Shown in pieces: positions 53,755 to 64,000 of a stretch of DNA of 64,000 nucleotides. This DNA is from Furcasterigmium furcatum. Its lineage: Eukaryota; Ascomycota; Sordariomycetes; Glomerellales; Plectosphaerellaceae. The notes beneath the pieces were generated by a model. That model was not told where the DNA came from. It did no database searches and worked only from the letters and a program-made list of their open reading frames with translations. How positions within the stretch are numbered: the first letter of the stretch is position 1; every line of letters begins with the position of its first letter. The stretch covers positions 558,001-622,000 of the forward strand of contig BCIA01000008.1 of assembly GCA_001599815.1 (NCBI GenBank), in the 5' to 3' direction. The position numbers were made by a program, and so were the translations under genes.

Positions 53755-54496
53755 GACGGGCGGTTGTTGAGAGAGTGTAGATGGACGGGAAGAGCAGGCT
53801 TAGAGGGTCGAAAGATCGAATGGTAGTGGTATTGCAGGTCGGAAAGCCAAGGTGACCATGGCGGGAGAAGCACCTTGTTTACCAGGAGCCAAATTAGGCA
53901 GCAGGGGCTGAGGCGGTCGCGATGCGCGCGTCGGGGAGGAACTTGGGGCTGTTAACGAAAGTTGAAGCTGTCGCGAGGTCACCCAAGTCGCAACTTTGGC
54001 AAACACCCCACCACTAACACAAGCGGGAGTGGAAAAAGCGGAGGTGGGGTGCCTAGACAGTGCGAGGACCGAAAGGACGTCGCGGGCACATGCTTACATA
54101 ATCACTCATGTTTCTCGTTTGGACCGTATTCCTGACACCCATGCTCGCGAAACCTGGTGGATGGGCTCGGCGCTTTGTTTAGCGAGTTGGCTTCGCCCAG
54201 CGCCCGCCAGTGGGACCTTGACAGGTGACGTTCAGCGCCCCAAAGTCCTCCAGGACTGCCTAATTTGGGCCTGGGCAGTCAGCCTCGAGGCGTCCTGGTG
54301 TGTCCGACGGGCAGTCACGACCTCAGGTACAAATTGGACCGGATATCATGCCATAGAGTTGATGGAAGTTCCCCTGAATCTTCACCATCTTTCAACTTCT
54401 ACCTCAGTCATCTCTCCTCGCTTCTCCTGACGTGCTGTCTGCCCTCCATCAACCCTGACCGGGCCTCATCTTCACCCCCTCACCCACCCCCTCAAC
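53755..54496. other. Divergent promoter region
   Basis: 742 bp between the Rad60-like gene and the conserved unknown at 54497. The right end is pyrimidine-rich, a usual feature of fungal leaders just before the start codon. No other gene or repeat was seen. Confidence 0.45.
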
Positions 54497-55372
54497 ATGG
54501 GAAGACCCGATGATGAAGTACCGCAATACCCTGGCGGAGAGCCAGCGGCACCACCACCGCCGTCTTTCACGGAGTCGCAGAGCCAGCAGAACGGCAAAGC
54601 GCCCATGGCGCCCTTCCAAACAAAGTTCGCCTGCCTCAGCCTCAACATGACAGACCGCATCCGCCTTATCGACTTCCCCGAGCCCGAGGTCGCTGCCGTG
54701 CTGGAAATCACCAAGGCGAACTGGGAGAAGGGCATCCAGCGCTTCGAGCCCTACGGCGGCGCCGACGAGATCAAGCTCGCCGGCTTCGCCTGGAGCGAGA
54801 ACCACACCGGCCGCGACCCGGCGAGGATCCTCATGCTGCGCATCCTCGAGAAGCTCTTCGACATGGGCTGGGTGCTCCAGCTGACCCTCGATGTCATCCG
54901 CAAGGAGATGGACAAAGGTGAGTGGTTACCGGGAGCATCCCTGGCCGGAGAGAGCTCGTGCTAACACGCCCCAGACTCCCTCATCTTCCGCAAGCAGGAC
55001 CCCATCCCCCAACCCTGCCACTGGCTCTGCGTCTCCTTCGACCGCTTCGACAAGCTCAAGATCGTCGGCGGGCCGCCGCGGGACCTCTGCGACGCCCTCG
55101 TGGCCGCGTACGGCGACACGCTCCAGGAGAACGAGATCACGAGCGACCGCCTCAAGGTCAAGTTCAAGAAGAACGTCTGGATCCCCAGCGGCGTGCAGAC
55201 CGTCGAGACGCGGCGGAAGATCCTCGTGCTGGTGCAGACGCTCGAGCGCTTCGGGTACTCGACGTACGGGAGCCTGGATATCCACAGCGGCTCCGAGGGG
55301 CGACAGACGGATATCCTGATCGTGAACCGGCAGCAGGGCTGGGCGCCGGGGCTCCCGATTTGGCATCGGTGA
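54497..55372 (+). CDS. Conserved-looking fungal protein of unknown function
   Basis: Two exons, 54497-54917 and 54975-55372, with a 57-nt intron (GTGAGT, TGCTAAC branch, CCCAG), total 273 codons (272 residues). After a Pro/Gln-rich start, a compact domain begins at about residue 40: FACLSLNMTDRIRLIDFPEP, GIQRFEPYGGADEIKLAGF, ILMLRILEKLFDMGWVLQL. It continues as PCHWLCVSFDRFDKLKIVGG, ILVLVQTLERFGYSTYGSLD and GWAPGLPIWHR. The RxL...L...GW pattern recurs in both halves (LMLRILEKLFDMGW and ILVLVQTLERFGY), suggesting an internal repeat. No signal peptide is present. Clean splicing and codon use make it real, but I cannot name the family. Confidence 0.8.
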
Positions 55373-55917
55373 GGGGTTTGCGTGAGGTTTTATGAGGAGC
55401 GATTTGATACCCCGCTGCCCTGTTTACTTACCCTTTACAGTCTGTTTTGTTACAATGAGCGAGCGCATCAGCGATAGCATGGGCAGAGCAGTGAGGAACG
55501 TCGTCTACTTTACCTTAATGTCGATGCGGGCTTTGTGTTTTCAGTCAGGCAGCCCTCTTCAACTGGTTGTTGATATCTGTCGCTCCAAAATTGGAGGAGT
55601 CCTTTGGAGCCAAATGCTCCCACGTACGAGAGCCTGATTTCCATCATGTTCATACTATCAGGGTACCTCATCCTATCGCTTCACTTCGCTGCAGGCTGTT
55701 TCTGGTTTGACGGGCGCAGTCGGCGTCTCTTTGCACCGGCCAGGCCGTAATCACACCACAACGATACCCTGACCGCGAGGAGCGTCAGGACATGGATCTT
55801 CAGGTCCCCGAGCCTTATGAAGGCTTAAATGGAACTGCCGACCCCTTGGCCAGGCTGAGATGATTGCTCACCTCTTCCCCTGCATCTGCGCGGATTTGCC
55901 GCAGGCAGCCGTTGACC
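55373..55917. other. Intergenic region
   Basis: Upstream of the secreted GPI-like protein gene. No additional gene or motif was recognised. Confidence 0.45.
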
Positions 55918-56811
55918 ATGGCCTGGAAGTGCTTTCTCGCGATCGTCGCCCTCGTGCAGCTCGCGCAAGCGTACGAGGTCACGATCTACTCCGCCGTGTC
56001 GAGCTCCACGGCGGGGGTCTACACGTTTGCCACCACAACCGAGACGGTCTTCTTCGACAGCACTTTCGAGGTCTCGATCGCGCCCACCGAGACGCCGCAC
56101 GTCAGCATCATCGAAGCGAGCACGAGCTTCAGGTCCCTCGTCACGATCGTCGAAGCATTCATCGAGGCGGGGGTCGGGACGGAGGTCACCGGAAACCCCC
56201 GGTTCGACGGGCCCGAGTTCCACGTGGCCGTCACCTTCGACAACTGCTACACGCACTCGAACGGCAGGATCTCTTGGATCGACGGGCCCGTCACGATGAC
56301 GCAGAGCCTGATGCTCGACCTCGATGTCACGCGGCTCCTGACGCCCACGGCGACGGTCGGGACGACGGGGATGATCGCGCCGTCGGACCTGCACCCCATC
56401 GACCTCGCGCGGGCGTCGGGCGAGGCCGTCCCCGACGTCCTCGAGGAGACGCAGTGCAGCCGCGAGACGACGGTCGTGGACTACCGCAGCATCTGCGAGA
56501 ACTGGATCGTCCCGAGCCTGAGCTCGGTGGATGCGAAGGCGACGACGACGAGGACGCGGGAGCGGCTGTCGTGCGGCGAGATGAACCCCTGCTGTTACGG
56601 GTGTCGGGGCTGGGGGCCTGGGTTTGTATTCGCTCAGAATGTGACCTTCTATGTCTGTGAGGACGGGAGGGAGCTTGACCTGAACGGGACGGTGAGGGAG
56701 GGGAGCGAGCTCTGGGAACAGTCGTTGATTGAGAACAATTCGTCCCGAGGGGGCGCGAGTCTTTTGCTGGGTGTTGCTTTCTGCTTTGTCTCTTTTTGGG
56801 TAATTTTCTGA
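55918..56811 (+). CDS. Secreted, probably GPI-anchored surface protein of unknown function
   Basis: A single exon of 297 residues from ATG 55918. The frame is open upstream without ATG, and GACCATGGC is a good start. The signal peptide is MAWKCFLAIVALVQLAQA. The mature protein is rich in Thr, Ser and Val at first (TIYSAVSSSTAGVYTFATTT), with cysteines concentrated near the C-terminus (CGEMNPCCYGCRGW). The end, NNSSRGGASLLLGVAFCFVSFWVIF split by a small-residue site, fits a GPI attachment signal. That suggests a cell-wall or plasma-membrane surface location. No known domain is recognised. Confidence 0.75.
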   Translation: MAWKCFLAIVALVQLAQAYEVTIYSAVSSSTAGVYTFATTTETVFFDSTFEVSIAPTETPHVSIIEASTSFRSLVTIVEAFIEAGVGTEVTGNPRFDGPEFHVAVTFDNCYTHSNGRISWIDGPVTMTQSLMLDLDVTRLLTPTATVGTTGMIAPSDLHPIDLARASGEAVPDVLEETQCSRETTVVDYRSICENWIVPSLSSVDAKATTTRTRERLSCGEMNPCCYGCRGWGPGFVFAQNVTFYVCEDGRELDLNGTVREGSELWEQSLIENNSSRGGASLLLGVAFCFVSFWVIF

Positions 56812-57501
56812 GATGGCGTGAGGGTGCGATGACGATGATGACGAGCGAGTTTGGAGTTATTGGTGTAAACAGCGTTGAGACATGTTTTCGATCTTCAGTA
56901 CTTTGATGTAGGGACCAGGACCTGTAGTGGAAATGCTTAGAATTCTAATATGAAAGATGAGCTGAGTTTCGAGAGCGATTGATGTCGGTAGTAAGGAGTA
57001 AGGACTATCGACTCAGGCTAAGAGGTTGGTACTTGGTACGAGGCAACGCACAGCCGGCAAACACTGCGGCAAACACTGTTACCGTCAGTGGGAAGTGATT
57101 CGGCACCCAGCACTTTTACTGAGATTATCTACCTAGGTACCATAATTCAAATACCATTATCAACACGTCGAACCAATAATTGATCCGTCGTCAACCCCAG
57201 ACGCCCAGTCCGGGGTAATGGAGGCGCCAGTCGCGGAGAAACACATCATTCGAGGAATATTCGCAAGGATCATCACGAGCATCCAAGCACACCCCGCCAA
57301 GTGTGATCAAGACATCGGAATAGGATCGCCGTCGGGCCCGAAACGGCAAAGCCAGAGCTTTCATGCATTACCGGTACTGCTTGGCATGCCTATAAGCACC
57401 TCTACAACGATATGTCACCACAGGGCAGGGTGGACTGTATTGGATTTGCTCTCCTAATGCTTGACCTTAGAGGCAGGCTCATGCCTTGAAATCAACCTTC
57501 T
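56812..57501. other. Convergent intergenic region
   Basis: 690 bp between the GPI-like protein gene and the carboxypeptidase gene. A short direct duplication, GCAAACACTG, occurs at about 57056 and 57069. No gene was recognised. Confidence 0.45.
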
Positions 57502-59198
57502 CTAGGCCGGAATCCGGTACACCTGGTACTCGTCGCCTGCACTCACAGGCAGAATGTTGAACGTGGCGAACGAGTCGGGGTGCTCCGGCTCCAGCCTCAC
57601 AAAAGCCTGCCCAGCGTTCTGCTGCCTCGTGCTGACCCAGTACGCGCCCTTGGGGAACCTCATCGTCTTGGTCCACAGCTCCGTCTTCGTGACCGTCGTC
57701 AGCGCGGTGCCCTCGTACTTCGTCGGCGCGACGACCACCGAGGTGACGTTGAACGCCTCGACCTCTCCGTTAAACTCCTCCGGCAGCTCCTCCACCTGTA
57801 CTCCCGCGACGCGAAGAGACTCCGCGGCACCAGACCAGGCCCTGCTGAAGATGTACGCCTCGGGCCTCGCGCGCGTCAGGTTGCTCGCTGGCGGCGTGTT
57901 ATTCCCGAACTGCACCGGCACCTGGACGACGCTGCCGGTGTTGGCGTCGATGAACGGCCAGGTCGTGTTCTCCCACCGGGGAGACTCCGTGATGATGATC
58001 TCCTGGTCGTTGGTGATGAAGTCCGCGCGCGCCGCCTCGACGGTGTCGTAGACCAGCTTGGCGTTGTCGGCGGCGATCTGCGCGACGGCCACGGCGGCCG
58101 TCAGGCCCGCCGCCGTGCGCCTCCTGAAGTGCTGGTCGCCGAGCGCGATGCCCCGGGTCTCAGAGAGGAACGCGAGCCCCTGGCCGAGGAAGACGGCCAC
58201 GTCGCCCCGGACGTCGGTCACGAAGTCGGTCAGCCGGATGGCATTGGGGTCCTGGAAGGCCACGACGTAGCCGCTGGCCGTCATGTTGTTGTCGTTCAGG
58301 GCCGAGTGGACCTCTGGCACGAACAGCGACTCGCCGAGCCCGCGGATCGACGGGTGGACGTTGGGGTTCTTGAAGGCGGAGAACTGGTTGTCCTGCAGGT
58401 ACATGTACTCGCCGCCGTTGGCTCTCAACCGCCTGGCAGCACCGTACTCGTGGCAGTCGAGGGACAGGTGGGCGTTGAACTGCCTGTTGAGCTTCTTGAT
58501 CTCGCGGGTCTGCGTCGAGGCCAGCTTCGTGTGGTCGCGGTTGGGGTCGAAGTTTGTCGCCAGAAACCTCTGGAAATAGGCCACGCCGTCGGGGTTGTAC
58601 CTGGGGAGGACCAGGATTTCCAGCTTCTCGAGCAGAGATGCCGCCCATTCGGGCTCGGCGTCCAGCTTGCCGAGGAAGGCCAGGAGAGCTTCGTCGCCGG
58701 CGGGCTCGTTGCCGTGGACGCCGCCCTGCATCCAGACTCGGACCTTCTTCTGGCTGCAACCCGGCCTGCCCGAACGAGCCTGAAGTGGTCCGTCGGGGGT
58801 GGTAGACAGAACCACGTATGGAATGGAGCGACCCTCTTCCGAGTCGAAGGTAGAGTTGTAGTAGGTCATCCACTCATTGCGAGACGACAGCGTCCACAGG
58901 AAGTTTTCTGCGCGGGAGGTCAGCCTGTGGAAGAAACCGAGATGCATCCAGCCTCCTTTGCATTCTTACCGAGGGCCTGCTGGCTTGTTGGTCCATCCCT
59001 GCCGTTGGTGAATCCCGCTGACACGGACTCTGGGTTCAAGAACGCCGGCGACAGCAGTTCCGTGTCTACGTCGGGGAAATTGCCGGAGACATGATCGGGA
59101 TTTTTATTGAGGGTGACCCGGTTGTCGGCGTATCTGAACTGAGCCGACGCAAGACCAGCGCCGACAAGGGCGGCAGTGAGGCTTGTCGTGAGATGCAT
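57502..59198 (-). CDS. Secreted M14 zinc carboxypeptidase
   Basis: Two exons, 59198-58970 and 58907-57502, joined over a 62-nt intron (GTAAGA, GGCTGACC branch, GCGCAG), total 545 codons (544 residues). The signal peptide is MHLTTSLTAALVGAGLASA. The zinc site is H141-G-N-E144 in GGVHGNEPAGDEALLAFL plus H229 in LSLDCHEYG, the HxxE...H pattern of M14 peptidases. LPRYNPDGVAYF and NFDPNRDHTK are further family signatures for substrate binding. The C-terminal 150 residues are strand-rich and may be an accessory domain. It likely removes C-terminal residues from peptides outside the cell. It has a TATA-like box 97 bp upstream. Confidence 0.9.
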
Positions 59199-59294
59199 GA
59201 TGGGGAATCCGCGTGCTAGAGTCGGGACGAGAAGAAACGACTGGACAGTGATCTGAGCAGCCGAATTGTCCTCGCTCCCCCGCTGGCACCCGGA

Positions 59295-59302
59295 TATTTA
59301 TA
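59295..59302 (-). promoter_or_regulatory. TATA box of the carboxypeptidase gene
   Basis: Reads TATAAATA on the minus strand, about 97 bp upstream of ATG 59198. Confidence 0.5.
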
Positions 59303-59723
59303 TCCATCCCGGGAAGAGTCGACGATCATTTACCTTCCTGATCGAGGTGAGCTCATCCCTCGTCGCCAGTTGCTGGGATATCCAACTTCGAGTAAGTTGG
59401 CCGATGCCAAGCCCGAAAGCGAACTTCTGCTAGGGAGTTTTCGAACTGGTCGCCCCAAAAAGTGCATCGCGGTTGGAGGAGAGCGTTATCTTCAACTCCA
59501 CGGCATCCACAACGATCGTCACGGTCCCATGCCAAGCCACCCCAACCCCGCGATGTCTATCTCGTGGCGCCGGATCTCGGAGCTCCAATCGCCTCGGAAG
59601 ACGGATGTTGCATTCGGATGTTGCTGTCGGAAGACGGATGCTGGAGGTTTTGATAGCTTATCTGACCCGACAGTCTGGGGATCGTCAGGAGATTGCCTAT
59701 TGACGTCTCTTTTGGAAGGTTGT

Positions 59724-59833
59724 CTGGTAGTATAGACCAATGACCTCGGCTGGCGACATTGTTTGGGCCAATGTCCGTGGAACCTTTGACTTGGGTATCT
59801 TGAGCGACACAAGAATTTCTACTTGGACTGATT
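59724..59833 (+). pseudogene. Remnant of an aldo-keto reductase C-terminus
   Basis: The sequence GGCGACATTGTTTGGGCCAA, then TGTCCGTGGAACCTTTGACTT closely matches the end of the intact aldo-keto reductase gene at about 61880-61922. Similarity extends left to CTGGTAG at 59724, with nearly the same spacing (28 versus 29 bp). It translates to GDIVWANVRGTFDLG and reaches a stop at 59831-59833. No N-terminal part is recognisable, so this is a decayed duplicate about 2.1 kb from the intact copy. Confidence 0.7.
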
Positions 59834-60113
59834 AGCGTTATCATGTAGTCAGCGTGAGGAATCTGTCCTATAGCGGGTGCTTAAAAGCATTCAATACACC
59901 CAAGTTAGTAGTGCTTACCTAGGTACCCAACGTGTACTGTAAATACTTCTCAACCCCCACTATGCTTCAGGAAGAGACCGTGCTGCTGGCTAGCAGAGGG
60001 TAGTGCAAGCTTCGTGGATTGAGGAAGCTTAGTCAGTAGATGAGAGGGTTCCAGGAAGGATGGCTCCTCTCTGAACGACGATGTCGACCAGAAGCCTTCA
60101 GATCAAGCTATAA

Positions 60114-60246
60114 GAAATCGAGATGACCTCTCTCTGGATTGCAAGAAATCGAGATAGGCGGCTGCTCAATTAGAGATCGTTCAAAGACCACGTAACTGGA
60201 TGGCAACACACCTGGACCGGCCATGTTTCCTGTGACCCTCATGGTA
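60114..60246 (+). repeat. Composite dispersed element, copy 2 (partner at 39808-40034)
   Basis: Two 31-bp units start with GAAATCGAGAT at 60114 and 60145. A segment at 60196-60246 aligns with 39984-40034. The order and orientation equal copy 1, but there are fewer tandem units and a shorter spacer. Confidence 0.72.
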
Positions 60247-60626
60247 GGGCGATAAAATAGTGGAGAGGTAGAGCACGGTGTCGAAGAGAGATGGATGACT
60301 GCATCTCTGACCACCTTACCTTATAACTCCCATACCTACCAGACGTCGCAGGGCCTGGCATGTCCACGGCCTCCACGCTCATCGGCCCGAAAACATTTGA
60401 AACCCCATCGACGGGACTCAGGTGGTCTTAAATCCGTGAATTGAGGGCCAACGTGTGGCTAGACGAGACTAATTTGGCTCTGCTTTCTCCGTTGGCGGTC
60501 CGCGGGCGGCCGCGCCTCGTGCACTCTACAGTCTCAACACCATGTTGACCCGGAGTTTGGCATCTTGATATATTCTTAAGTCCATCTCAATGAGTTGAAA
60601 CACGTAAGCCATTAGCATGAAGATGG

Positions 60627-60634
60627 TATTTAAA
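60627..60634 (+). promoter_or_regulatory. TATA-like box of the aldo-keto reductase gene
   Basis: TATTTAAA, 93 bp upstream of ATG 60720. Confidence 0.45.
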
Positions 60635-60719
60635 GAGCGCCTGATAGAACCAGAAAGGCCCTCGTAGTCCAATAACCACCTCTTTCGTTGCCTCTCTTCT
60701 CGACAGACTGACAAGCACC

Positions 60720-61964
60720 ATGGAACCTATCCCACCTCGAAGCTTACTCGGGCGCCACCGCCTGCTGGCGCCAACCGCTGGCGTCTTTGTGTCCCCTATT
60801 TGCTTGGGTGGCATGAATTTCGGAGATGCCTGGAAGGAGCAGATGGGCTCCTGCGACAAGGAGCAGACGTTCGCTATTCTCGACCACTTCTGGGAGAAGG
60901 GGGGGAACTTCCTCGACACGTGCGTGAGCCCCTGTCGCCTCTCAATCCATGCAACTCCTAACACCTCGCTTCAGGGCCAACTCCTACCAGGGCGGAGAGT
61001 CTGAGATGTGGATTGGCGAATGGATGGAGGCATGCGGTCGCCGTGACGAGATGGTCGTCGCGACGAAGTACACCGATGCGTACCAGATGCACCACCCCGA
61101 CAAGCAGCAGTCGCATTATGGTGGTAACGGCACGAAGAGCCTTGCTGTTGCCGTCGATGCGTCTTTGAAGAACCTGCGGACGCGCTACATTGACCTCCTC
61201 TACGTCCACTACTACGACTTCACGACCGGGATTCCTGAGCTCATGCAGTCTCTGAACCAGCTTGTCGCGGCTGGCAAGGTCCTCTACCTTGGCATTAGCG
61301 ACACTCCCGCTTGGCTTGTGGTCAAGTGCAACGAGTACGCTCGCCAGCATGGTTTGCGGCAGTTCTCCGTGTACCAGGGCCAGGTATGTTGCCCCAGGGA
61401 TCTCCCGACCCCCAATCACCTCAACTAACATAATGGACGAAGTGGTCGGCAGCCAACAGAGACTTTGAGCGCGAGATCATTCCCATGGCCCAGGCAGAGG
61501 GTATGGGTTTGGTTCCCTGGGGAGCGCTTGGAATGGGCCTTTTCCAGCCCGCCAACACCGAGAAGAAGGAGGGGCGCACCTGGGCCGACGACCCTGCCAT
61601 CCAGGGCCACGAGCGTGATGTGGGATACAAGCTCGAGACCATCGCCAATCGCAAGGGGACCGCCATCACCAGCGTGGCCCTCGCCTATGTCTTGCACAAG
61701 GCGCCGTACGTCTTCCCTGTCTGCGGCGGGCGAAAAGTCACGCACCTCGAAGGGAACATCGAGGCCCTGGGCCTGGAGCTGGACGAGGATGACATCGCCG
61801 AGATCGAGAAGGCTTACGAATGGAATGCTGGGTTCCCCCACAACTTCCTTACTGGTAGCAAGTCTGGGCCCAAGGGCCCCGGCGACATTGCCTGGGCCAA
61901 TGTTCGTGGAACATTTGACTTTGTGCAACGCCAGAGCCCCATCGCGGCCCGGAAGGCAGAGTAG
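60720..61964 (+). CDS. Aldo-keto reductase, aryl-alcohol dehydrogenase / norsolorinic acid reductase type
   Basis: Three exons, 60720-60919, 60975-61383 and 61443-61964, give 376 residues. The TIM-barrel AKR pattern is clear: GVFVSPICLGGMNFGDAW, then catalytic Asp and Tyr in FLDTANSYQGGESE, Lys in VVATKYT and His in YIDLLYVHYYD. GKVLYLGISDTPAWLV, FSVYQGQWSAANRDFE and the C-terminal GGRKVTHLEGNIEALGLEL follow, as does DIAWANVRGTFDF, typical of the AKR9 group. These NADPH enzymes reduce aldehydes or ketones of aromatic and polyketide compounds. No other biosynthetic genes are adjacent. The substrate is unknown. Confidence 0.92.
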
Positions 61965-62901
61965 AAAGAGATAGACTGCGTCCCTCTGCACGAGATCGTC
62001 CAGCGGCAGCACGTAGCTCGGAAGACACCAAAAACACCAAATCATTTATCATACCGGAGCCCAGGGCCTCGGCTCTCGCCTTCAACTTTTCTTTCCTTGC
62101 AGTTAGTGCAAGCGCCTTGCGTCTTGGTCCGAGTGGAGCAATTTGCTGCGATGCCTGACACCAAACCGCTATCTAAACAATGGGCAGCATCGATCGTTCA
62201 AGACCAGGGGCACTAAGCCCTCGGCACCGAACTGCCGACGGACGATGTCATGGGGCCGCTACCACGATTGTTATTTGCGGCAGTTTGGACATCGCGTGCA
62301 GTGCCGATACCGCTGATCTTCGTCATTCCTGGCGACCCGGGCAGTGCCCATCCGCACCAAGACAGTAAGTACCCCTGATGAGGTGTGCTCTTTTCGATGA
62401 CCCCTTGCAATGGAGAATCTGGGGTCTTATTGGGGGAAGATTTATTGATTCATGGCCATAGTAACTCGTATAACGGCCTAATACGCCTATTCAGGCGCTC
62501 AGTCTCGTCCCTAATTACATACAGAGGGGGAAACTCTTGCGGGGAAGACCCCCGTCATGCGGCCCATCTGACTGCCGGCTCTCTGACTGCCGGCTCTGGA
62601 ACGGATCTCACCTCCGCTTGGTCGCTGACGGGAATTTGCGGTGCTGGGGCTGCTCGTCGTTGTTGGCGAGCTCCTCCTCTTTTCATTGGGGGAAGATCTT
62701 GGGGTTTGTAGATGAAAGAAACCTGCAATCGGCTCATTGAGCACTGGTGGAAGTAAAGAAAAGGAGTGAAGGATGCGCGGGGCCATGGCCCACTTGTGCC
62801 GAGGGGATGATTTAAGAAGATGGCTCGAGAACAGCCCGAGAGCCTTGGATCTCGGCGTCTTAGCAAGGAGTGACGATCAGAGGACTGTACAACAAATCAT
62901 C
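61965..62901. other. Intergenic region
   Basis: About 0.9 kb upstream of the pectate lyase gene. A tandem CTGACTGCCGGCTCT duplication is seen at about 62569-62598. No gene was recognised. Confidence 0.5.
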
Positions 62902-64000
62902 ATGAAGATCACCGGAGCTTTCGCATTGGCCTTCTTGGCCTCTGTCATCTCGGCATCCCCTACCCAAAGCCTTGAGAAGCGGGCTGCTGTCACGGATGTC
63001 TGCAACATTGGCTACTGCACCCAGAATGGCGGGTATGTGAGAGAGAGTCCCCATCCCGGATGAGTCTGACAAGAAGTAGAACCACTGGCGGTGCTGGAGG
63101 CACCACGACCACCGTCACGAACCTCTCCCAGCTTCAGGCTGCTGTTGCTGGAAACAACCCAGCCATCGTGATCGTCTCCGGAAGAATCACCGGTGCCGCC
63201 AAGGTCAGCGTCGGATCTAACAAGAGCATTGTTGGAAGGGCTGGCAGCTGTAAGTGTAGTCCTCGCGAGGTATATCCAAGACACACATACTAACAGTACA
63301 TCCAGCCCTCGCGGGCATTGGCCTCACGGTGCTGGGTCAGCGCAACGTCATCATTCGCAACATGGCTATCAGCCTCGTCGAAGCAGCCTACGGCGACGCC
63401 ATCACCATCCAGCTTTCGAAGAATGTCTGGGTTGACCACTGCGACCTCTCCGCCACACGCGAGACGGACAAGGACAAGTACGACGGCCTTGTAGATCTGT
63501 CCCATGCCGCTGACTGGGTCACGATCTCCAACACCTACTTCCACGACCACGTGAGTCTACCTTTCCAGAACCCAGAAGCTCGAAGGTGGAATTCAAGCTA
63601 ATACAAAATTCAGTCCAAGGGCTCTCTCGTCGGCCACTCCGATAACAACGGCGCCGAGGATATTGGAACCCTTCGCGTCACGTACGCCAACAACTACTGG
63701 CACAACATCCGCAGCCGCGGCCCTCTTCTGCGTTTCGGCACCGCCCATGTCTACAAGTAAGTCATGATTTAGGCAACCAGAAACTCAACTGACACCGCCA
63801 GCACCTACTTCAACACTATGGACACTGGCCTTAACTCTCGCATGGGCGCCCAGGCACTGCTCCAGAGCTCGTACTTCGAGAACGTCGGCACCAAGGCCAT
63901 CTTCTCCGAGTCCAGCCGCGAGATCGGGTACGTATTCCTGCGACATTTGTTTGGAGATGCTTTGGCTGACTTGCGCAGCTACGTAGTCACTGAGGATGTC
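62902..64000 (+). CDS. Secreted pectate lyase, polysaccharide lyase family 1 (3' end outside the window)
   Basis: Six exons are visible: 62902-63032, 63080-63249, 63306-63550, 63614-63756, 63802-63927 and 63979 to the window end. The signal peptide is MKITGAFALAFLASVISA followed by a basic EKR site. The parallel beta-helix of PL1 is recognisable: GGAGGTTTTVTNLSQLQAAV, SNKSIVGRAGSSLAGIGL, VIIRNMAISLVEAAYGDAIT. It continues as WVDHCDLSATRETDKDKYDG, SKGSLVGHSDNNG, RVTYANNYWHNIRSRGPLLR and YFNTMDTGLNSRMGA. WVDHCDLS gives calcium ligands and RSRGPLLR the catalytic arginine region. It cleaves polygalacturonate by beta-elimination in plant cell walls. The last strands are cut off. Confidence 0.93.

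Larger units (their letters stand above)
59199..60719. other. Intergenic region with gene remnant and repeat element
   Basis: 1.5 kb between divergent genes. It contains the carboxypeptidase core promoter (59295-59302), the aldo-keto reductase remnant (59724-59823), copy 2 of the composite repeat (60114-60246) and the TATTTAAA box of the aldo-keto reductase gene. Confidence 0.6.

Noticed and set aside
57580..59094. 504-codon plus-strand frame opposite the carboxypeptidase
   Set aside because: Its translation is Arg/Val/Leu-rich with repeated HDVAAGRHVVV-like runs, the mirror of a GC-rich gene. The minus strand has zinc-site motifs, a signal peptide and clean splicing.

Overview
This 64 kb window is nuclear chromosomal DNA from a filamentous ascomycete (Pezizomycotina, probably a Sordariomycete-like, plant-associated species). 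The evidence is short introns of about 50-75 nt with GTRNGT donors and CTAAC/CTGAC branch sites, moderately GC-rich coding DNA, and a typical mould gene set: HET, Zn2Cys6, Clr5-ankyrin, P450, PTH11-like rhodopsin, DUF3176, LaeA-like methyltransferase, pectate lyase. A run of exactly 100 N marks a scaffold gap inside a tandem repeat. I saw no rRNA, tRNA, CRISPR array or intact transposon. Spliced gene models were built by hand; where stated, exon lengths sum to whole codons.

Layout. 0-8 kb: tail of an unknown gene, a SET/MYND protein, the gapped minisatellite, an NmrA-like oxidoreductase, an ankyrin-like fragment, a small secreted protein and a probably broken gene with a STAND-type N-terminus. 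8-17.9 kb: a DUF3176 membrane protein, a UDP-glucuronate-epimerase-like enzyme convergent with a type II membrane glycosyltransferase, a small Cys/His-rich protein, a 155-bp duplication and a coiled-coil protein. 19-30 kb: a HET-domain protein, then a Zn2Cys6 regulator, an arylsulfatase and a divergent MFS transporter that look like a sulfate-ester utilisation locus sharing a promoter motif, followed by a LaeA-like methyltransferase.

30-45 kb: a 2 kb gene-poor stretch, then the most unusual gene of the window, an eight-exon gene for a 1650-residue protein with two tandem metzincin-type zinc protease cores and a large unidentified C-terminal half. After it come a cytochrome P450, a rhodopsin-like seven-helix protein and a secreted carboxylesterase. 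45-64 kb: a small membrane protein, a kinase-like pseudogene, a Clr5-ankyrin protein, a Rad60/Esc2-like SUMO-like-domain protein, two conserved or secreted unknowns, an M14 carboxypeptidase, an aldo-keto reductase with a decayed paralogue upstream, and a pectate lyase cut by the window end.

Secreted degradative enzymes (carboxylesterase, carboxypeptidase, pectate lyase), the sulfatase locus and the P450 suit a saprotrophic or plant-associated lifestyle. HET, Clr5-ankyrin and the STAND-type fragment belong to families tied to fungal self/non-self recognition. Dispersed diverged repeats (14.3/30.2 kb and 39.8/60.1 kb) and gene remnants show past duplication and decay.
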